64,000 nucleotides of DNA from contig NZ_QERF01000005.1 of NCBI RefSeq assembly GCF_003260205.1, positions 62,001-126,000 on the forward strand, in the 5' to 3' direction. Under the pieces are notes generated by a model. It was not told the origin of the DNA. It was given only the letters and a program-made list of their open reading frames with translations, and ran no database searches. The translations under genes were made by a program, and so were the position numbers. Shown here piece by piece: positions 30,790 to 39,189 of this stretch. Positions within the stretch are counted from its first letter, which is position 1, and every line of letters starts with the position of its first letter. The stretch comes from Winogradskyella tangerina (GTDB lineage Bacteria > Bacteroidota > Bacteroidia > Flavobacteriales > Flavobacteriaceae).

Positions 30790-31500
30790 ATGATTAAACA
30801 AAAAGTTTATTTGGTTTTTATTTTTACAATAACTTTAACACTTGTCTCTGCTCAAAAATCCGTTAATCAGTACGATAAAGACGGCAAACGCCACGGTTTA
30901 TGGACAAAGAACTATTATCAAACCGATCAAAAGCGTTATGAAGGCACTTTTAAACACGGTAAGGAGATCGATACGTTTAAGTATTATACACTATCAGATG
31001 GTAAAAGCGTATTAAGTGCAATTAAGGTATTTAATGAGAACGACAGTTTAGCAAAGACAACCTTCTATACTTCAAAAAAGAAGATCATCAGTGAGGGTAT
31101 GATGAATGGTAAACGCTATATAGGACAATGGACGTATTATCATAAAAATTCGCCTCAGAAAATGATAGTTGAAAATTTTAACGATGATGGAAAGCTTGAA
31201 GGGGAACGTGCGGTTTTCTATATTAATGGTAACATAGCAGAAAAAGCAAATTATTTAAATGGCGAATTAAATGGAAAGTCAGAGTGGTTTAGTGAGGATA
31301 ACCTTATGCTTCGTGAGTCTGTATATAAACAAGGAAAGCTCCAAGGTTTAACCAAAAACTATGATAAAAAAGGATTGATAGCTTCAGAAGGTAACTATAA
31401 GGACGACAAAAAAGCGGGCATTTGGAAGTATTATAAAAACGGAAAGATCACCAAAGAAATTGATCATACCAATCAAAAAGTAATTAAAAAATACGAATAG
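30790..31500 (+). CDS. Exported YwqK/MORN-like repeat protein
   Basis: 236 residues with a signal peptide (FTITLTLVSAQ). The mature part is a string of MORN-like units: GKRHGLWTKNYY, KRYEGTFKHGKEID, GKLEGERAVFYINGNIAEKA, GELNGKSEW, GKLQGLTKNYDKKG, KKAGIWKYYKNGKITKE. Such proteins are annotated as YwqK-family antitoxins, but no toxin partner is present and the export signal argues against an antitoxin role here. Probably a periplasmic or surface scaffold. A terminator follows. Confidence 0.8.
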   Translation: MIKQKVYLVFIFTITLTLVSAQKSVNQYDKDGKRHGLWTKNYYQTDQKRYEGTFKHGKEIDTFKYYTLSDGKSVLSAIKVFNENDSLAKTTFYTSKKKIISEGMMNGKRYIGQWTYYHKNSPQKMIVENFNDDGKLEGERAVFYINGNIAEKANYLNGELNGKSEWFSEDNLMLRESVYKQGKLQGLTKNYDKKGLIASEGNYKDDKKAGIWKYYKNGKITKEIDHTNQKVIKKYE

Positions 31501-31533
31501 AATAAAGTTATCGACCCCATAGCTTTTACGTAT

Positions 31534-31562
31534 GGCAATCTCGATAAGATTGCCTTTTTTAT
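31534..31562 (+). terminator. Rho-independent terminator after the YwqK-like gene
   Basis: The stem GGCAATCT / AGATTGCC (31534-31541 with 31547-31554), 5-base loop, is followed by a T-run. It precedes the mnmA promoter by only a few bases. Confidence 0.85.
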
Positions 31563-31566
31563 TTTG

Positions 31567-31574
31567 TAATTTTG
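31567..31574 (+). promoter_or_regulatory. Bacteroidota -7 element TAATTTTG upstream of mnmA
   Basis: A match to TAnnTTTG directly after the upstream terminator and 27 bases before the mnmA ATG. Confidence 0.4.
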
Positions 31575-31600
31575 CCAAAGTTTTTCAGACAAATAAACTT

Positions 31601-32788
31601 ATGAAACGCGTAATAGTTGGACTTTCAGGTGGAGTAGATTCAAGCGTCGCAGCCTATCTCTTAAAAGAGCAAGGCTACGAGGTCATAGGTCTGTTTATGA
31701 AAAATTGGCACGACGACTCAGTGACTATTTCTGATGAATGTCCATGGCTTGAAGACAGCAATGATGCAATGCTCGTGGCAGAAAAATTAGGTATACCATT
31801 TCAAACCGTTGATCTTAGCATACAATATAAAGAGCGTATAGTTGATTATATGTTCAATGAATACGAAAAAGGCCGTACGCCAAATCCAGATGTACTTTGC
31901 AATAGAGAAATCAAATTCGATGTCTTCATGGATATTGCCATGGAGTTGGGTGCAGATTACGTAGCAACTGGCCATTATTGTCGTAAAGCAACCATAAAAA
32001 AAGATGGCAAGGAGATCCATCAACTTTTATCAGGTGCAGATAATAATAAGGACCAATCTTATTTTTTATGTCAATTATCTCAAGCACAGTTGGCCAAAGC
32101 ATTATTTCCAATTGGTGAATTGACTAAACCAGAAGTACGCGAAATTGCTAAAGCTCAGGATCTAATAACGGCTGAAAAGAAAGATTCACAAGGATTGTGT
32201 TTCATTGGAAAGGTGCGCTTACCAGAGTTTCTTCAACAGCAACTTAAACCAAAAGAAGGTGTTATTGTTGAGGTAGATGATTCCTTAGAAGTATATAACC
32301 AATTGCAACCAGAGTTCAATTCCAAAGAAAGTGAATTGGCATATTTGGCCAAGAAACCTGTCTATTCCGTTTCCGATGGAAAAGTAGTAGGTCAACATCA
32401 GGGTGCTCATTATTTTACCAAAGGACAGCGTAAAGGTTTAGCCGTTGGTGGTACCAAAGAACCACTTTTCGTTATTGAAACCGACGTTGAAGAAAACGTG
32501 ATTTACACCGGTCAAGGAAAAAATCATCCAGGATTATTGCGCAATGTCTTGTTTGTTTCCAATGATGAATTGCATTGGGTTAGGGAAGATTTGGCTCTTA
32601 ATGAAGATGAAACCATGGAAGTCATGGCTAGGATCAGATACCGACAGCCTTTAGAAAAAGCGATGTTGCACAAAGTCAGTTCCGGACTTTATGTAGAGTT
32701 TGAAAATAAACAATCAGCCATCACCGAAGGTCAATTCGTAGCTTGGTACCATAATGATGAATTATTAGGTTCTGGTGTCATAGCTTAG
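31601..32788 (+). CDS. mnmA: tRNA 2-thiouridine(34) synthase MnmA
   Basis: 395 residues from the ATG at 31601; the longer frame from 31532 runs back through the terminator and is not real. MnmA puts sulfur on C2 of wobble uridine in tRNA-Lys, -Glu and -Gln, using ATP to activate the base. The P-loop SGGVDSS is at 9-15, catalytic Cys100 in [12 protein letters not shown] and Cys200 in [10 protein letters not shown]. The C-terminal beta-barrel closes with a short GEFVAWY-like segment (EGQFVAWYH). Cytoplasmic, normal length. Single gene with its own promoter. Confidence 0.96.
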   Translation: MKRVIVGLSGGVDSSVAAYLLKEQGYEVIGLFMKNWHDDSVTISDECPWLEDSNDAMLVAEKLGIPFQTVDLSIQYKERIVDYMFNEYEKGRTPNPDVLCNREIKFDVFMDIAMELGADYVATGHYCRKATIKKDGKEIHQLLSGADNNKDQSYFLCQLSQAQLAKALFPIGELTKPEVREIAKAQDLITAEKKDSQGLCFIGKVRLPEFLQQQLKPKEGVIVEVDDSLEVYNQLQPEFNSKESELAYLAKKPVYSVSDGKVVGQHQGAHYFTKGQRKGLAVGGTKEPLFVIETDVEENVIYTGQGKNHPGLLRNVLFVSNDELHWVREDLALNEDETMEVMARIRYRQPLEKAMLHKVSSGLYVEFENKQSAITEGQFVAWYHNDELLGSGVIA

Positions 32789-32946
32789 TATTTTTTCTCT
32801 TTGACGAACAACCGAGACCTAAGAAGATTTTGCGTAAAAAATAAATTGAAGCGAAGGACTGAACAAAAATCCTCAAATTGTGTTATCTCAATTTAAAGCA
32901 TGAAATTTTCAGCTTTAGAAAGTATAATCTTCATTTTTAAATACTT

Positions 32947-33060
32947 TATTTTTGTGCTGGAGCGAAAGAAATTTTTAGCAAAATATTCTTAAGTCTTGAT
33001 TTTTTTGTTTCGTTTTTTGATCAAGCAAAAAATGAAATTGTTAATATTTACTTTTTATAG
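32947..33060 (+). other. Start-less reading frame and TATTTTTG element before the nitronate monooxygenase gene
   Basis: The spacer at 32789-33060 has no complete gene. Its last part reads about 38 codons in one frame (LYFCAGAKEIFSKIF and on to DQAKNEIV) to a TAG at 33058-33060, but there is no start codon after the upstream stop. A TATTTTTG promoter-like element sits at 32947-32954. It may be a gene remnant or a dispersed intergenic element. Confidence 0.25.
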
Positions 33061-34002
33061 ATGAAAAATCGAATAACTAATTTATTCAATATAAAATACC
33101 CTATCATTCAAGCAGGAATGATCTGGAATAGCGGTTGGCGTTTAGCTTCAGCTGCGAGTAACTCAGGAATATTAGGTTTAATTGGCGCAGGTTCTATGTA
33201 TCCCGAAGTTTTACGAGAACATATTCAGAAATGTAAAGCCGCTACCGATAAGCCCTTTGGTGTGAATGTACCAATGTTATATCCCAATATTGAAGAGATC
33301 ATGGATATTATTGTTGAAGAAGGCGTAAAGATCGTTTTTACTTCTGCAGGAAACCCTAAAACCTGGACCAACTGGCTTCAGGAGAGAGGTATCACGGTCG
33401 TACATGTGGTGAGCAGTGTGAAATTTGCGCTTAAAGCGCAAGCCGCAGGAGTTGATGCTGTTGTGGCTGAAGGTTTTGAAGCTGGTGGTCATAATGGTAG
33501 AGATGAAACCACGACGCTTACTCTTATCCCAATGGTTAAAGAACAATTGGAGATTCCATTAATTGCTGCAGGAGGTATTGCTACAGGTAGAGCTATGCTG
33601 GCATGTATGGTTCTGGGTGCAGATGGTGTTCAAGTGGGTAGCCGTTTCGTCGCAAGTGAAGAATCGTCAGCACATGAAGATTTTAAACAGGTAGTTGTTG
33701 ATGCCAAAGAGGGCGACACACAATTAACATTGAAAGAATTAGCACCTGTTCGATTAATAAAGAACAAATTTTATAATGAAGTGCAAGAACTCTATAGAAA
33801 AGGACCGTCAATAGAAGAGTTGAAAACTTTATTAGGGAGAGCGAGAGCAAAACGCGGTATGTTTGAAGGTGATTTAGACGACGGCGAACTAGAGATCGGA
33901 CAAATATCAGGTTTAATCCACAATATAAAACCAGTCGCTGAGATCGTCAATGATATGATTTCTGAGTTTGAAGAGGCGAAGAACAATGTAACTTCGTTAT
34001 AA
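33061..34002 (+). CDS. Nitronate monooxygenase-like FMN-dependent oxidoreductase
   Basis: 313 residues, a TIM-barrel flavoprotein of the NMO/2-nitropropane dioxygenase family. It begins TNLFNIKYPIIQAGM, the usual N-terminal strand. FVNVPMLYPN-like (FGVNVPMLYPN) and EGFEAGGHNGRDE segments line the flavin site, with the family's conserved GGHNG loop at about 140. IAAGGIATGRAM and DGVQVGSRFVASEES are the FMN-phosphate-binding strands 7 and 8. These enzymes oxidise alkyl nitronates or reduce quinones/enoyl groups (FabK is related); the true substrate cannot be fixed. Single gene. Confidence 0.88.
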   Translation: MKNRITNLFNIKYPIIQAGMIWNSGWRLASAASNSGILGLIGAGSMYPEVLREHIQKCKAATDKPFGVNVPMLYPNIEEIMDIIVEEGVKIVFTSAGNPKTWTNWLQERGITVVHVVSSVKFALKAQAAGVDAVVAEGFEAGGHNGRDETTTLTLIPMVKEQLEIPLIAAGGIATGRAMLACMVLGADGVQVGSRFVASEESSAHEDFKQVVVDAKEGDTQLTLKELAPVRLIKNKFYNEVQELYRKGPSIEELKTLLGRARAKRGMFEGDLDDGELEIGQISGLIHNIKPVAEIVNDMISEFEEAKNNVTSL

Positions 34003-34073
34003 GTCAAATTTCAATAAATTAATTTCTAAATCCACTTTTCGTAAAACAAAAACCTAAGCACTACCTTCGCAGC

Positions 34074-35444
34074 ATGGTTTTAAGCGACTACACCAAAGAA
34101 TTTAAGTACAACCTTAAATTGGCATCGCCAGTCATGTTGGGCATGCTCGGTCATACCTTTGTGAGCTTTGTCGACAACGTTATGGTGGGTCAACTGGGTG
34201 CAGCAGAATTGGCGGCTGTTTCTCTCGGAAACAGTTTTATCTTTATAGCCATGTCTTTAGGTATTGGTTTTTCAACAGCCATTACACCATTGGTTGCTGA
34301 AGCCGATTCTGAGCAAAATTTCACGAAAGGAAAATCGGTCTTTAAGCATGGTTTCTTTCTTTGTACAGTCCTTGGGATCATACTATTTTTAATGACACTT
34401 TTGGCGAAACCCCTAATGTATATAATGGACCAACCTGAAGAAGTAGTAGTCTTGGCCATTCCTTATTTAGATTTAGTGGCATTTTCGCTTGTACCATTAA
34501 TTATTTTTCAGGCATTCAAGCAATTTAGTGATGGTTTATCATTAACCAAATACCCAATGTTCGCTACAATTATTGCTAATATCCTAAACGTAGCCATTAA
34601 TTATGTACTCATTTTTGGAAAATTTGGTTTCCCTCAAATGGGTATTGTTGGTGCGGCGGTGGGTACTTTAGTTTCGCGCTTCGTGATGCTCTTTTTCCTG
34701 TGGTGGTTATTAGCTAAACGTCATAAATCTAGGGCCTACGTAACTAATATTAAGTTTTTCAAACTCAGTAAACAACCTTTAAAGAAATTGAGCAATTTAG
34801 GTTTACCTAGTGCTATGCAAATGTTTTTTGAAGTTGCCATTTTCACCGCTGCTATTTGGCTTAGCGGTTTATTGGGTAAAAATGCGCAAGCTGCAAATCA
34901 AATTGCATTGAATTTATCATCGATGACCTTTATGGTGGCTATGGGATTAAGTGTAGCAGCCATGGTACGAGTCGGAAATCAGAAAGGTTTGAAAGATTAC
35001 AAAAACTTAAAACGGATTGCTGAATCCATATTTTTAGTTGGTTTTATGTTTGCTGTTTTATTCGCGATAATTTTTGTGGTATTTCATAAAGCATTACCAG
35101 ATCTCTATGTTGATTTAGACGATCCGACAAATGCTATGGATACGTTTGAGGTGGTAAAGATTGCTTCGACGTTGCTTTTAGCGGCAGCAGTATTTCAAAT
35201 TAGTGATAGTCTTCAGGTCATTGCACTCGGTGCATTGAGAGGTCTGCAAGATGTAAAAATTCCAACGATAATCACCTTCATATCCTATTGGATTATTGGA
35301 TTCCCAGTTAGTTATTTTATGGGTAAAGAAGAGGCGTATGGAAGTTTGGGTATTTGGATAGGACTTTTAGCCGGATTAAGTGCCGCGGCAATTTTATTGT
35401 ATATTCGGTTTAATTATCTCACCAAACGATTAGTTTCCAAATAG
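34074..35444 (+). CDS. MATE family multidrug efflux transporter
   Basis: 456 residues with about 12 hydrophobic helices. The first helix pair (LASPVMLGMLGHTFVSFVDNVMVGQLG) holds the conserved MATE motif with VDNVMVG, and the internal repeat begins LGLPSAMQMFFEVAIF. MATE proteins export cationic drugs in exchange for sodium ions or protons; this NorM/DinF-type example is of normal length. Single gene in the inner membrane, followed by a repeat array instead of a clear terminator. Confidence 0.93.
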   Translation: MVLSDYTKEFKYNLKLASPVMLGMLGHTFVSFVDNVMVGQLGAAELAAVSLGNSFIFIAMSLGIGFSTAITPLVAEADSEQNFTKGKSVFKHGFFLCTVLGIILFLMTLLAKPLMYIMDQPEEVVVLAIPYLDLVAFSLVPLIIFQAFKQFSDGLSLTKYPMFATIIANILNVAINYVLIFGKFGFPQMGIVGAAVGTLVSRFVMLFFLWWLLAKRHKSRAYVTNIKFFKLSKQPLKKLSNLGLPSAMQMFFEVAIFTAAIWLSGLLGKNAQAANQIALNLSSMTFMVAMGLSVAAMVRVGNQKGLKDYKNLKRIAESIFLVGFMFAVLFAIIFVVFHKALPDLYVDLDDPTNAMDTFEVVKIASTLLLAAAVFQISDSLQVIALGALRGLQDVKIPTIITFISYWIIGFPVSYFMGKEEAYGSLGIWIGLLAGLSAAAILLYIRFNYLTKRLVSK

Positions 35445-35445
35445 G

Positions 35446-35567
35446 ATTAGAGTTTTAAGTATTTAGAGTTATAAGTATTTAGAGTTACAAGTATTTGAAG
35501 TTATAAGTATTTAGAGTTAAAAGTGCCTAAAGTTTTATTTATTTAGATTTATAAGTATTTGACGTGA
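35446..35567. repeat. 16-bp tandem repeat array, unit ATTTAGAGTTATAAGT
   Basis: About 7.5 degenerate copies with a constant 16-base period, directly after the MATE stop codon. The reverse complement of the unit is closely similar to the array at 36022-36065 on the other side of the four-helix-bundle gene. Confidence 0.85.
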
Positions 35568-35621
35568 AGGGGGTTCATATTTGGGAACGTGATTTGAATA
35601 AATTTTCATTTAATAATTAAA

Positions 35622-35975
35622 ATGACCAATAAGGAATTTGCCAAGCAATTGGAGAATAGAACACTTCAATTTGCAATCGATATCATAGAATTATCAACTC
35701 AATTACCAAATACAACTGAAGCACAGGTTATTAAAAATCAACTTTCGAAATCAGGCACAAGTATTGGTGCTAATTACAGAGAAGCAAATCGGTCTAGAAG
35801 CACGAGAGACTTTAAGAATAAAATTCAAATAAGTCTAGCTGAAGCAAGTGAAACGGATTATTGGCTAAATATGATTGAAGAATTGAATTGGAAAGATCTG
35901 CCAAAACTGAAGAGCCTAAGGCAAGAAGCTAAAGAACTACTTGCAATTTTCACATCAATAACTAACAAACTGTAG
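35622..35975 (+). CDS. Four-helix-bundle protein (23S rRNA IVS-protein/bAvd family)
   Basis: 117 residues. Four amphipathic helices and the motif QLSKSGTSIGANYREANRS, followed by FKNKIQISLAEASETDYWL, identify the family encoded in 23S rRNA intervening sequences and related to the Avd accessory protein of diversity-generating retroelements. Members form pentamers and bind nucleic acid. There is no 23S rRNA or reverse transcriptase here, so it is a solitary copy, as is common in Bacteroidota. It lies between two repeat arrays that are partly inverted relative to each other. Confidence 0.9.
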   Translation: MTNKEFAKQLENRTLQFAIDIIELSTQLPNTTEAQVIKNQLSKSGTSIGANYREANRSRSTRDFKNKIQISLAEASETDYWLNMIEELNWKDLPKLKSLRQEAKELLAIFTSITNKL

Positions 35976-36002
35976 AAACTGCAAGTTCTAATGACATTTT
36001 AT

Positions 36003-36010
36003 TATTTTTG
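36003..36010 (+). promoter_or_regulatory. Candidate -7 element TATTTTTG before the 9-bp array
   Basis: A match to TAnnTTTG. If active, it would place the repeat array in the 5' leader of the small acidic protein gene at 36147. Confidence 0.3.
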
Positions 36011-36021
36011 TGACCAATATA

Positions 36022-36137
36022 AGTACTTTAAACACTTATAACTTTAGACACTTTAAATACTAATAACTTTAGACACTTTAGACACTTTAGACACTTTAGA
36101 CACTTTAGACACTTTAGACACTTTAGACACTTAAGAC
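36022..36137. repeat. Simple-repeat array with eight 9-bp units ACTTTAGAC
   Basis: The first part (36022-36065) has ACTTATAACTTTAGA-type units, near-inverted copies of the 35446 array. The second part (36066-36137) is seven perfect and one single-mismatch copies of ACTTTAGAC. Confidence 0.9.
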
Positions 36138-36146
36138 CCATAACCA

Positions 36147-36374
36147 ATGACTCTGCCAAAATTCATACTCGGAGATAACACAGATTATCCTGATGCGATC
36201 TTCATCATTCATACAGAATTCCCTAGATTTATCATCAATCTCGAAAATGACGAGGTGGAGTGGTTTGAGGAATTCGACCAGCACGATCAAAAAGAATTAG
36301 AAACTGAAACTGAAAATTATATCCGACTAGCTACAGAATTCTACGATAGAGAAGTAGCACGTTATGATGACTAA
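36147..36374 (+). CDS. Small acidic protein of unknown function
   Basis: 75 residues, rich in Glu and Asp, no signal or membrane segment. It contains FPRFIINLENDEVEWFEEFD and a Glu/Thr-rich tail. I recognise no domain, but compact size and context fit a conserved flavobacterial hypothetical. Its stop codon overlaps the start of the PAP2 gene by one base (TAATG), so the two are translationally coupled. Confidence 0.75.
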   Translation: MTLPKFILGDNTDYPDAIFIIHTEFPRFIINLENDEVEWFEEFDQHDQKELETETENYIRLATEFYDREVARYDD

Positions 36375-36946
36375 TGCTAGATAAGCTCTTAGATTTAGAT
36401 ACCGAACTATTTGTATACCTCAATGGACTTGGTTCAACAACGTGGGACTGGCTTTGGCTAACCATAACGAATAAGTTGACCTTTGTACCGCTGTATGCAT
36501 TACTACTGTTTTTAATCTATAGAAAATTCGGTTGGAAAGCATTACTACTCATAATGCTAACCATCACCTTAATGATCTTATTTACCGATCAAACAACCAA
36601 CCTGGTGAAGCGTTCTGTTTTGCGATTTAGACCCTGCGCTTGCGATGACATAAAAGACACTATTCGGTTTATTGCCGACCGTTGTAGTACCAATAGAAGC
36701 TTCTTTTCTGGTCATGCTTCCAACTCCATGGCTGCGGCAGTCTTCGGTGGTTTGGTGCTTCGACCGTATTTCAAAAATCTAATTTTTATACTTTTATTTT
36801 GGGCGTTTTTAGTAGCCTACAGTCGTATTTATGTAGGTGTTCATTTTCCAGTTGATATTTTTTGTGGAATGATCTTCGGCGCTTTAGCAGGCTTTGGTTT
36901 TTACAAGTTGAATAAGTACTTGTTAAAGCGATATATAAAGCCCTAG
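36374..36946 (+). CDS. PAP2 family membrane phosphatase
   Basis: 190 residues with about five membrane helices. The three phosphatase motifs are present: KRSVLRFRP (Lys79 to Pro87), FSGHAS with catalytic His114, and SRIYVGVHFPVD (Ser150, Arg151, His157, Asp161). PAP2 enzymes remove phosphate from undecaprenyl pyrophosphate, phosphatidic acid or lipid A. Recycling of undecaprenyl carrier would fit the glycolipid operon next to it, but this is inference. It ends 3 bases from the convergent GT39 gene. Confidence 0.92.
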   Translation: MLDKLLDLDTELFVYLNGLGSTTWDWLWLTITNKLTFVPLYALLLFLIYRKFGWKALLLIMLTITLMILFTDQTTNLVKRSVLRFRPCACDDIKDTIRFIADRCSTNRSFFSGHASNSMAAAVFGGLVLRPYFKNLIFILLFWAFLVAYSRIYVGVHFPVDIFCGMIFGALAGFGFYKLNKYLLKRYIKP

Positions 36947-36949
36947 ATT

Positions 36950-38572
36950 TTACTTTTTCCTAGATAATCGATACAACTTATTAACTAACCTTGAGCGATG
37001 GGATCTTGTCCCTTTTTCAGCAGTATTTAGGTCGTAGGTTGCTAAATAAACAATATGATAAAATCGTGATAATGTTTCAATTTCTTCAGGGTTTTCAGTA
37101 CCAGTAAGAAGGTTAAATTCTTCTTCCTTCGGAATGAAAATGCCTTTAGGTGTTTTTATTTTCTGAATTTTATCACCATAATTGTAAATCGCCTCAGGAG
37201 AGACATCGCTCCAACTATATAAAGGCATATAAGTGTTTTGCAATTCGGAAACAGGTTTGTAATCATCTTGTAAAGTCAACTTAGCTAAAGGAAGACCCAC
37301 CGCACCTAAACTCATCATAAAGGCGATGCATAAATAGAATACTACTTTAATATTTTTTCGTTTCAAGTACCAAAGCATGGCAATACCAATGACAACCAAA
37401 ATAATTTGTATAAGTATAAAATTGATCAATACTAAGCGGTCATCAAAGGGTGCCAGTTTAAATCCTATAATTCCAAAAAGAAGAGCTACTACTGCGATTA
37501 TTCCAAATTGAACATATACAGGAAATACTTCACGCTTATCCTTCATGTTTTTGAATTCACGGATCAAATAGTCGATATAAAAACCAATATTGAAAGCTAA
37601 AGGAATTAATACTGGCATGAGGTACCTTGATTTCTTTTCAGGAATAACAGAAAGTAAAACCACAGCGATGATCGTCCAGAAGAAACTAAATCGATAGGCC
37701 TTTAGATTCGAAACTCTCGATTTCATGTAAGGATAAATCAAGCTAACAAAAGCTACTATAGTCCAAATGCCACTTTGAACAAAGAAACTCCAGTAATAAT
37801 AAAACGGTCGCACATTATAGCTACTCCAGTTTGAGGTTTCTTTTGAAGCGATCGAAGCAAAGGTTTCCGGATCGGCGATTCGCACATGAAAATACCACCA
37901 ACCTCCTAAAACAATTCCAAAAATCAACAGACTTATTAATTTCAAAACGTGAAGCAGGTTGCCTTTCAGTTTAAAAGCAATTGCATATGCAATAACAAAA
38001 GATAAAAACAGAACATAAAGTGAAACCGGGCCTTTAGATAGCACTGAACCAGCTAAAAAAAGAACAAATAGAAGACTATGGATGATACTTGTTTTTTGCT
38101 GCTTGAACATTATATAAAGTTGATATAATGCCATTAGCATAAATCCGTGCGTGTAAATATCCCAGGGAGCTTCAATAATAATTCCAATTACATAAAATGA
38201 ACTTATAACAATAAATCCATTGATAATGCTATGAGATTTAGGGAGCTCCATTCGTTTTGAAAGGAAAAAAGTAGTTACACCAATACTTGCTAAAAAAAGA
38301 AGTGCTGGCCATCTTAAGGCAAGTACTGATTTAATTCCGAAGAGCATACCAAAAAATGCTGTGATCCAAGTTGGTAGTGGAGGTTTTTGATAGCGCGCTT
38401 CACCATTCATGGTGGTCAAGATCCAGTTGTCGTCCGTAAGCATTTCACGTGCGGAAATAAAATTACGCGCTTCCATAATAGTCACAGGAATAGCGTCAAT
38501 GGTAAAACCTAGCATTATTATAACGAAAAGTACAAGACTTAAGATCGGGTATTTTTCGATTAGTTTTATCAT
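36950..38572 (-). CDS. GT39-family (ArnT-like) membrane glycosyltransferase
   Basis: 540 residues with about 12 membrane helices. After TM1 comes a periplasmic loop with ARNFISAREMLTDDNWI and RYQKPPLPTWITAFFG, the pattern of ArnT/PMT-type transferases, in which acidic residues of the first loop are catalytic. Such enzymes move a sugar from a polyprenyl-phosphate donor to lipid A, protein or another acceptor on the outer side of the inner membrane. It is the last gene of a three-gene operon (4-base overlap with the LAB_N gene), with a GT2 that would make the donor. Acceptor unknown. Confidence 0.88.
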   Translation of the reverse strand: MIKLIEKYPILSLVLFVIIMLGFTIDAIPVTIMEARNFISAREMLTDDNWILTTMNGEARYQKPPLPTWITAFFGMLFGIKSVLALRWPALLFLASIGVTTFFLSKRMELPKSHSIINGFIVISSFYVIGIIIEAPWDIYTHGFMLMALYQLYIMFKQQKTSIIHSLLFVLFLAGSVLSKGPVSLYVLFLSFVIAYAIAFKLKGNLLHVLKLISLLIFGIVLGGWWYFHVRIADPETFASIASKETSNWSSYNVRPFYYYWSFFVQSGIWTIVAFVSLIYPYMKSRVSNLKAYRFSFFWTIIAVVLLSVIPEKKSRYLMPVLIPLAFNIGFYIDYLIREFKNMKDKREVFPVYVQFGIIAVVALLFGIIGFKLAPFDDRLVLINFILIQIILVVIGIAMLWYLKRKNIKVVFYLCIAFMMSLGAVGLPLAKLTLQDDYKPVSELQNTYMPLYSWSDVSPEAIYNYGDKIQKIKTPKGIFIPKEEEFNLLTGTENPEEIETLSRFYHIVYLATYDLNTAEKGTRSHRSRLVNKLYRLSRKK

Positions 38573-39189
38573 TTGCTCTGACGTATTAAATAGGCATTTC
38601 TGGCATAAATTATTAGGCCAAATAAATGACCAACAAACAGAACGGGATCTTCCCTAATTATGGCGTAGGTCAAAATTAAGGCGGCGCCTATTAAACTAAG
38701 CACCCAAAACCCCATGGGTAAGGTAGATTCCTTATGACGTTCCGAATGTATCCATTGATATACAAATCTAAGTGTAAAAATTATTTGTGCAACCACACCA
38801 AGAATCAATAACCACATTGGGATGGCTTCATTCTTGAATAATAGTTCCATATCGATCTTGTTATTATTGTAGTAAAAGATAACGATCAATACAGGTGCAA
38901 TGAACAATAATACTTGAACAAGCTTTGGAAATTTTTGCCATTTTCCTTGTAGTTGCAAGTTTCTAATGTATATGAAATAGGTCAAACTTTGCCCAAGCAT
39001 TATGGCAAAATCGAGACGAAGATATCCGTAAATAAAGAGTAAAAAGGACGCAATAAGGCTGAGTGTCCAAAAAATACTTGGTGTAATAACCTTACGTTGT
39101 TTTTCAGAAGTGATCCACTGAATGATAAGGCGTCCAGAGAATAAGATCTGAGCAATAAAACCTATGCTGTAAATTAACCAATCTTTCAT
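38569..39189 (-). CDS. Membrane protein with two LAB_N (lipid-A-disaccharide synthase N-terminal-like) domains
   Basis: 206 residues, six predicted membrane helices in two homologous halves. Half one has YSIGFIAQILFSGRLIIQW and SIFWTLSLIAS; half two has LILGVVAQIIFTLRFVYQW and GFWVLSLIGA. Each is a LAB_N domain, so this is a tandem duplicate. LAB_N is a three-helix domain related in fold to PQ-loop/SWEET half-transporters. Placed between a GT2 and a GT39, the duplicated form could flip the polyprenyl-phosphate sugar; this is inference. It overlaps both neighbours by 4 bases. Confidence 0.85.
   Translation of the reverse strand: MKDWLIYSIGFIAQILFSGRLIIQWITSEKQRKVITPSIFWTLSLIASFLLFIYGYLRLDFAIMLGQSLTYFIYIRNLQLQGKWQKFPKLVQVLLFIAPVLIVIFYYNNNKIDMELLFKNEAIPMWLLILGVVAQIIFTLRFVYQWIHSERHKESTLPMGFWVLSLIGAALILTYAIIREDPVLFVGHLFGLIIYARNAYLIRQSK

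Noticed and set aside
30790..31500. Toxin-antitoxin system based on the YwqK-like annotation
   Set aside because: The protein has an export signal and no toxin gene is adjacent; the repeats are simply MORN-like.
36066..36137. Tandem repeats as a possible CRISPR array (also 54481-54592)
   Set aside because: Units are 7-9 bases with no spacers, and there are no cas genes.
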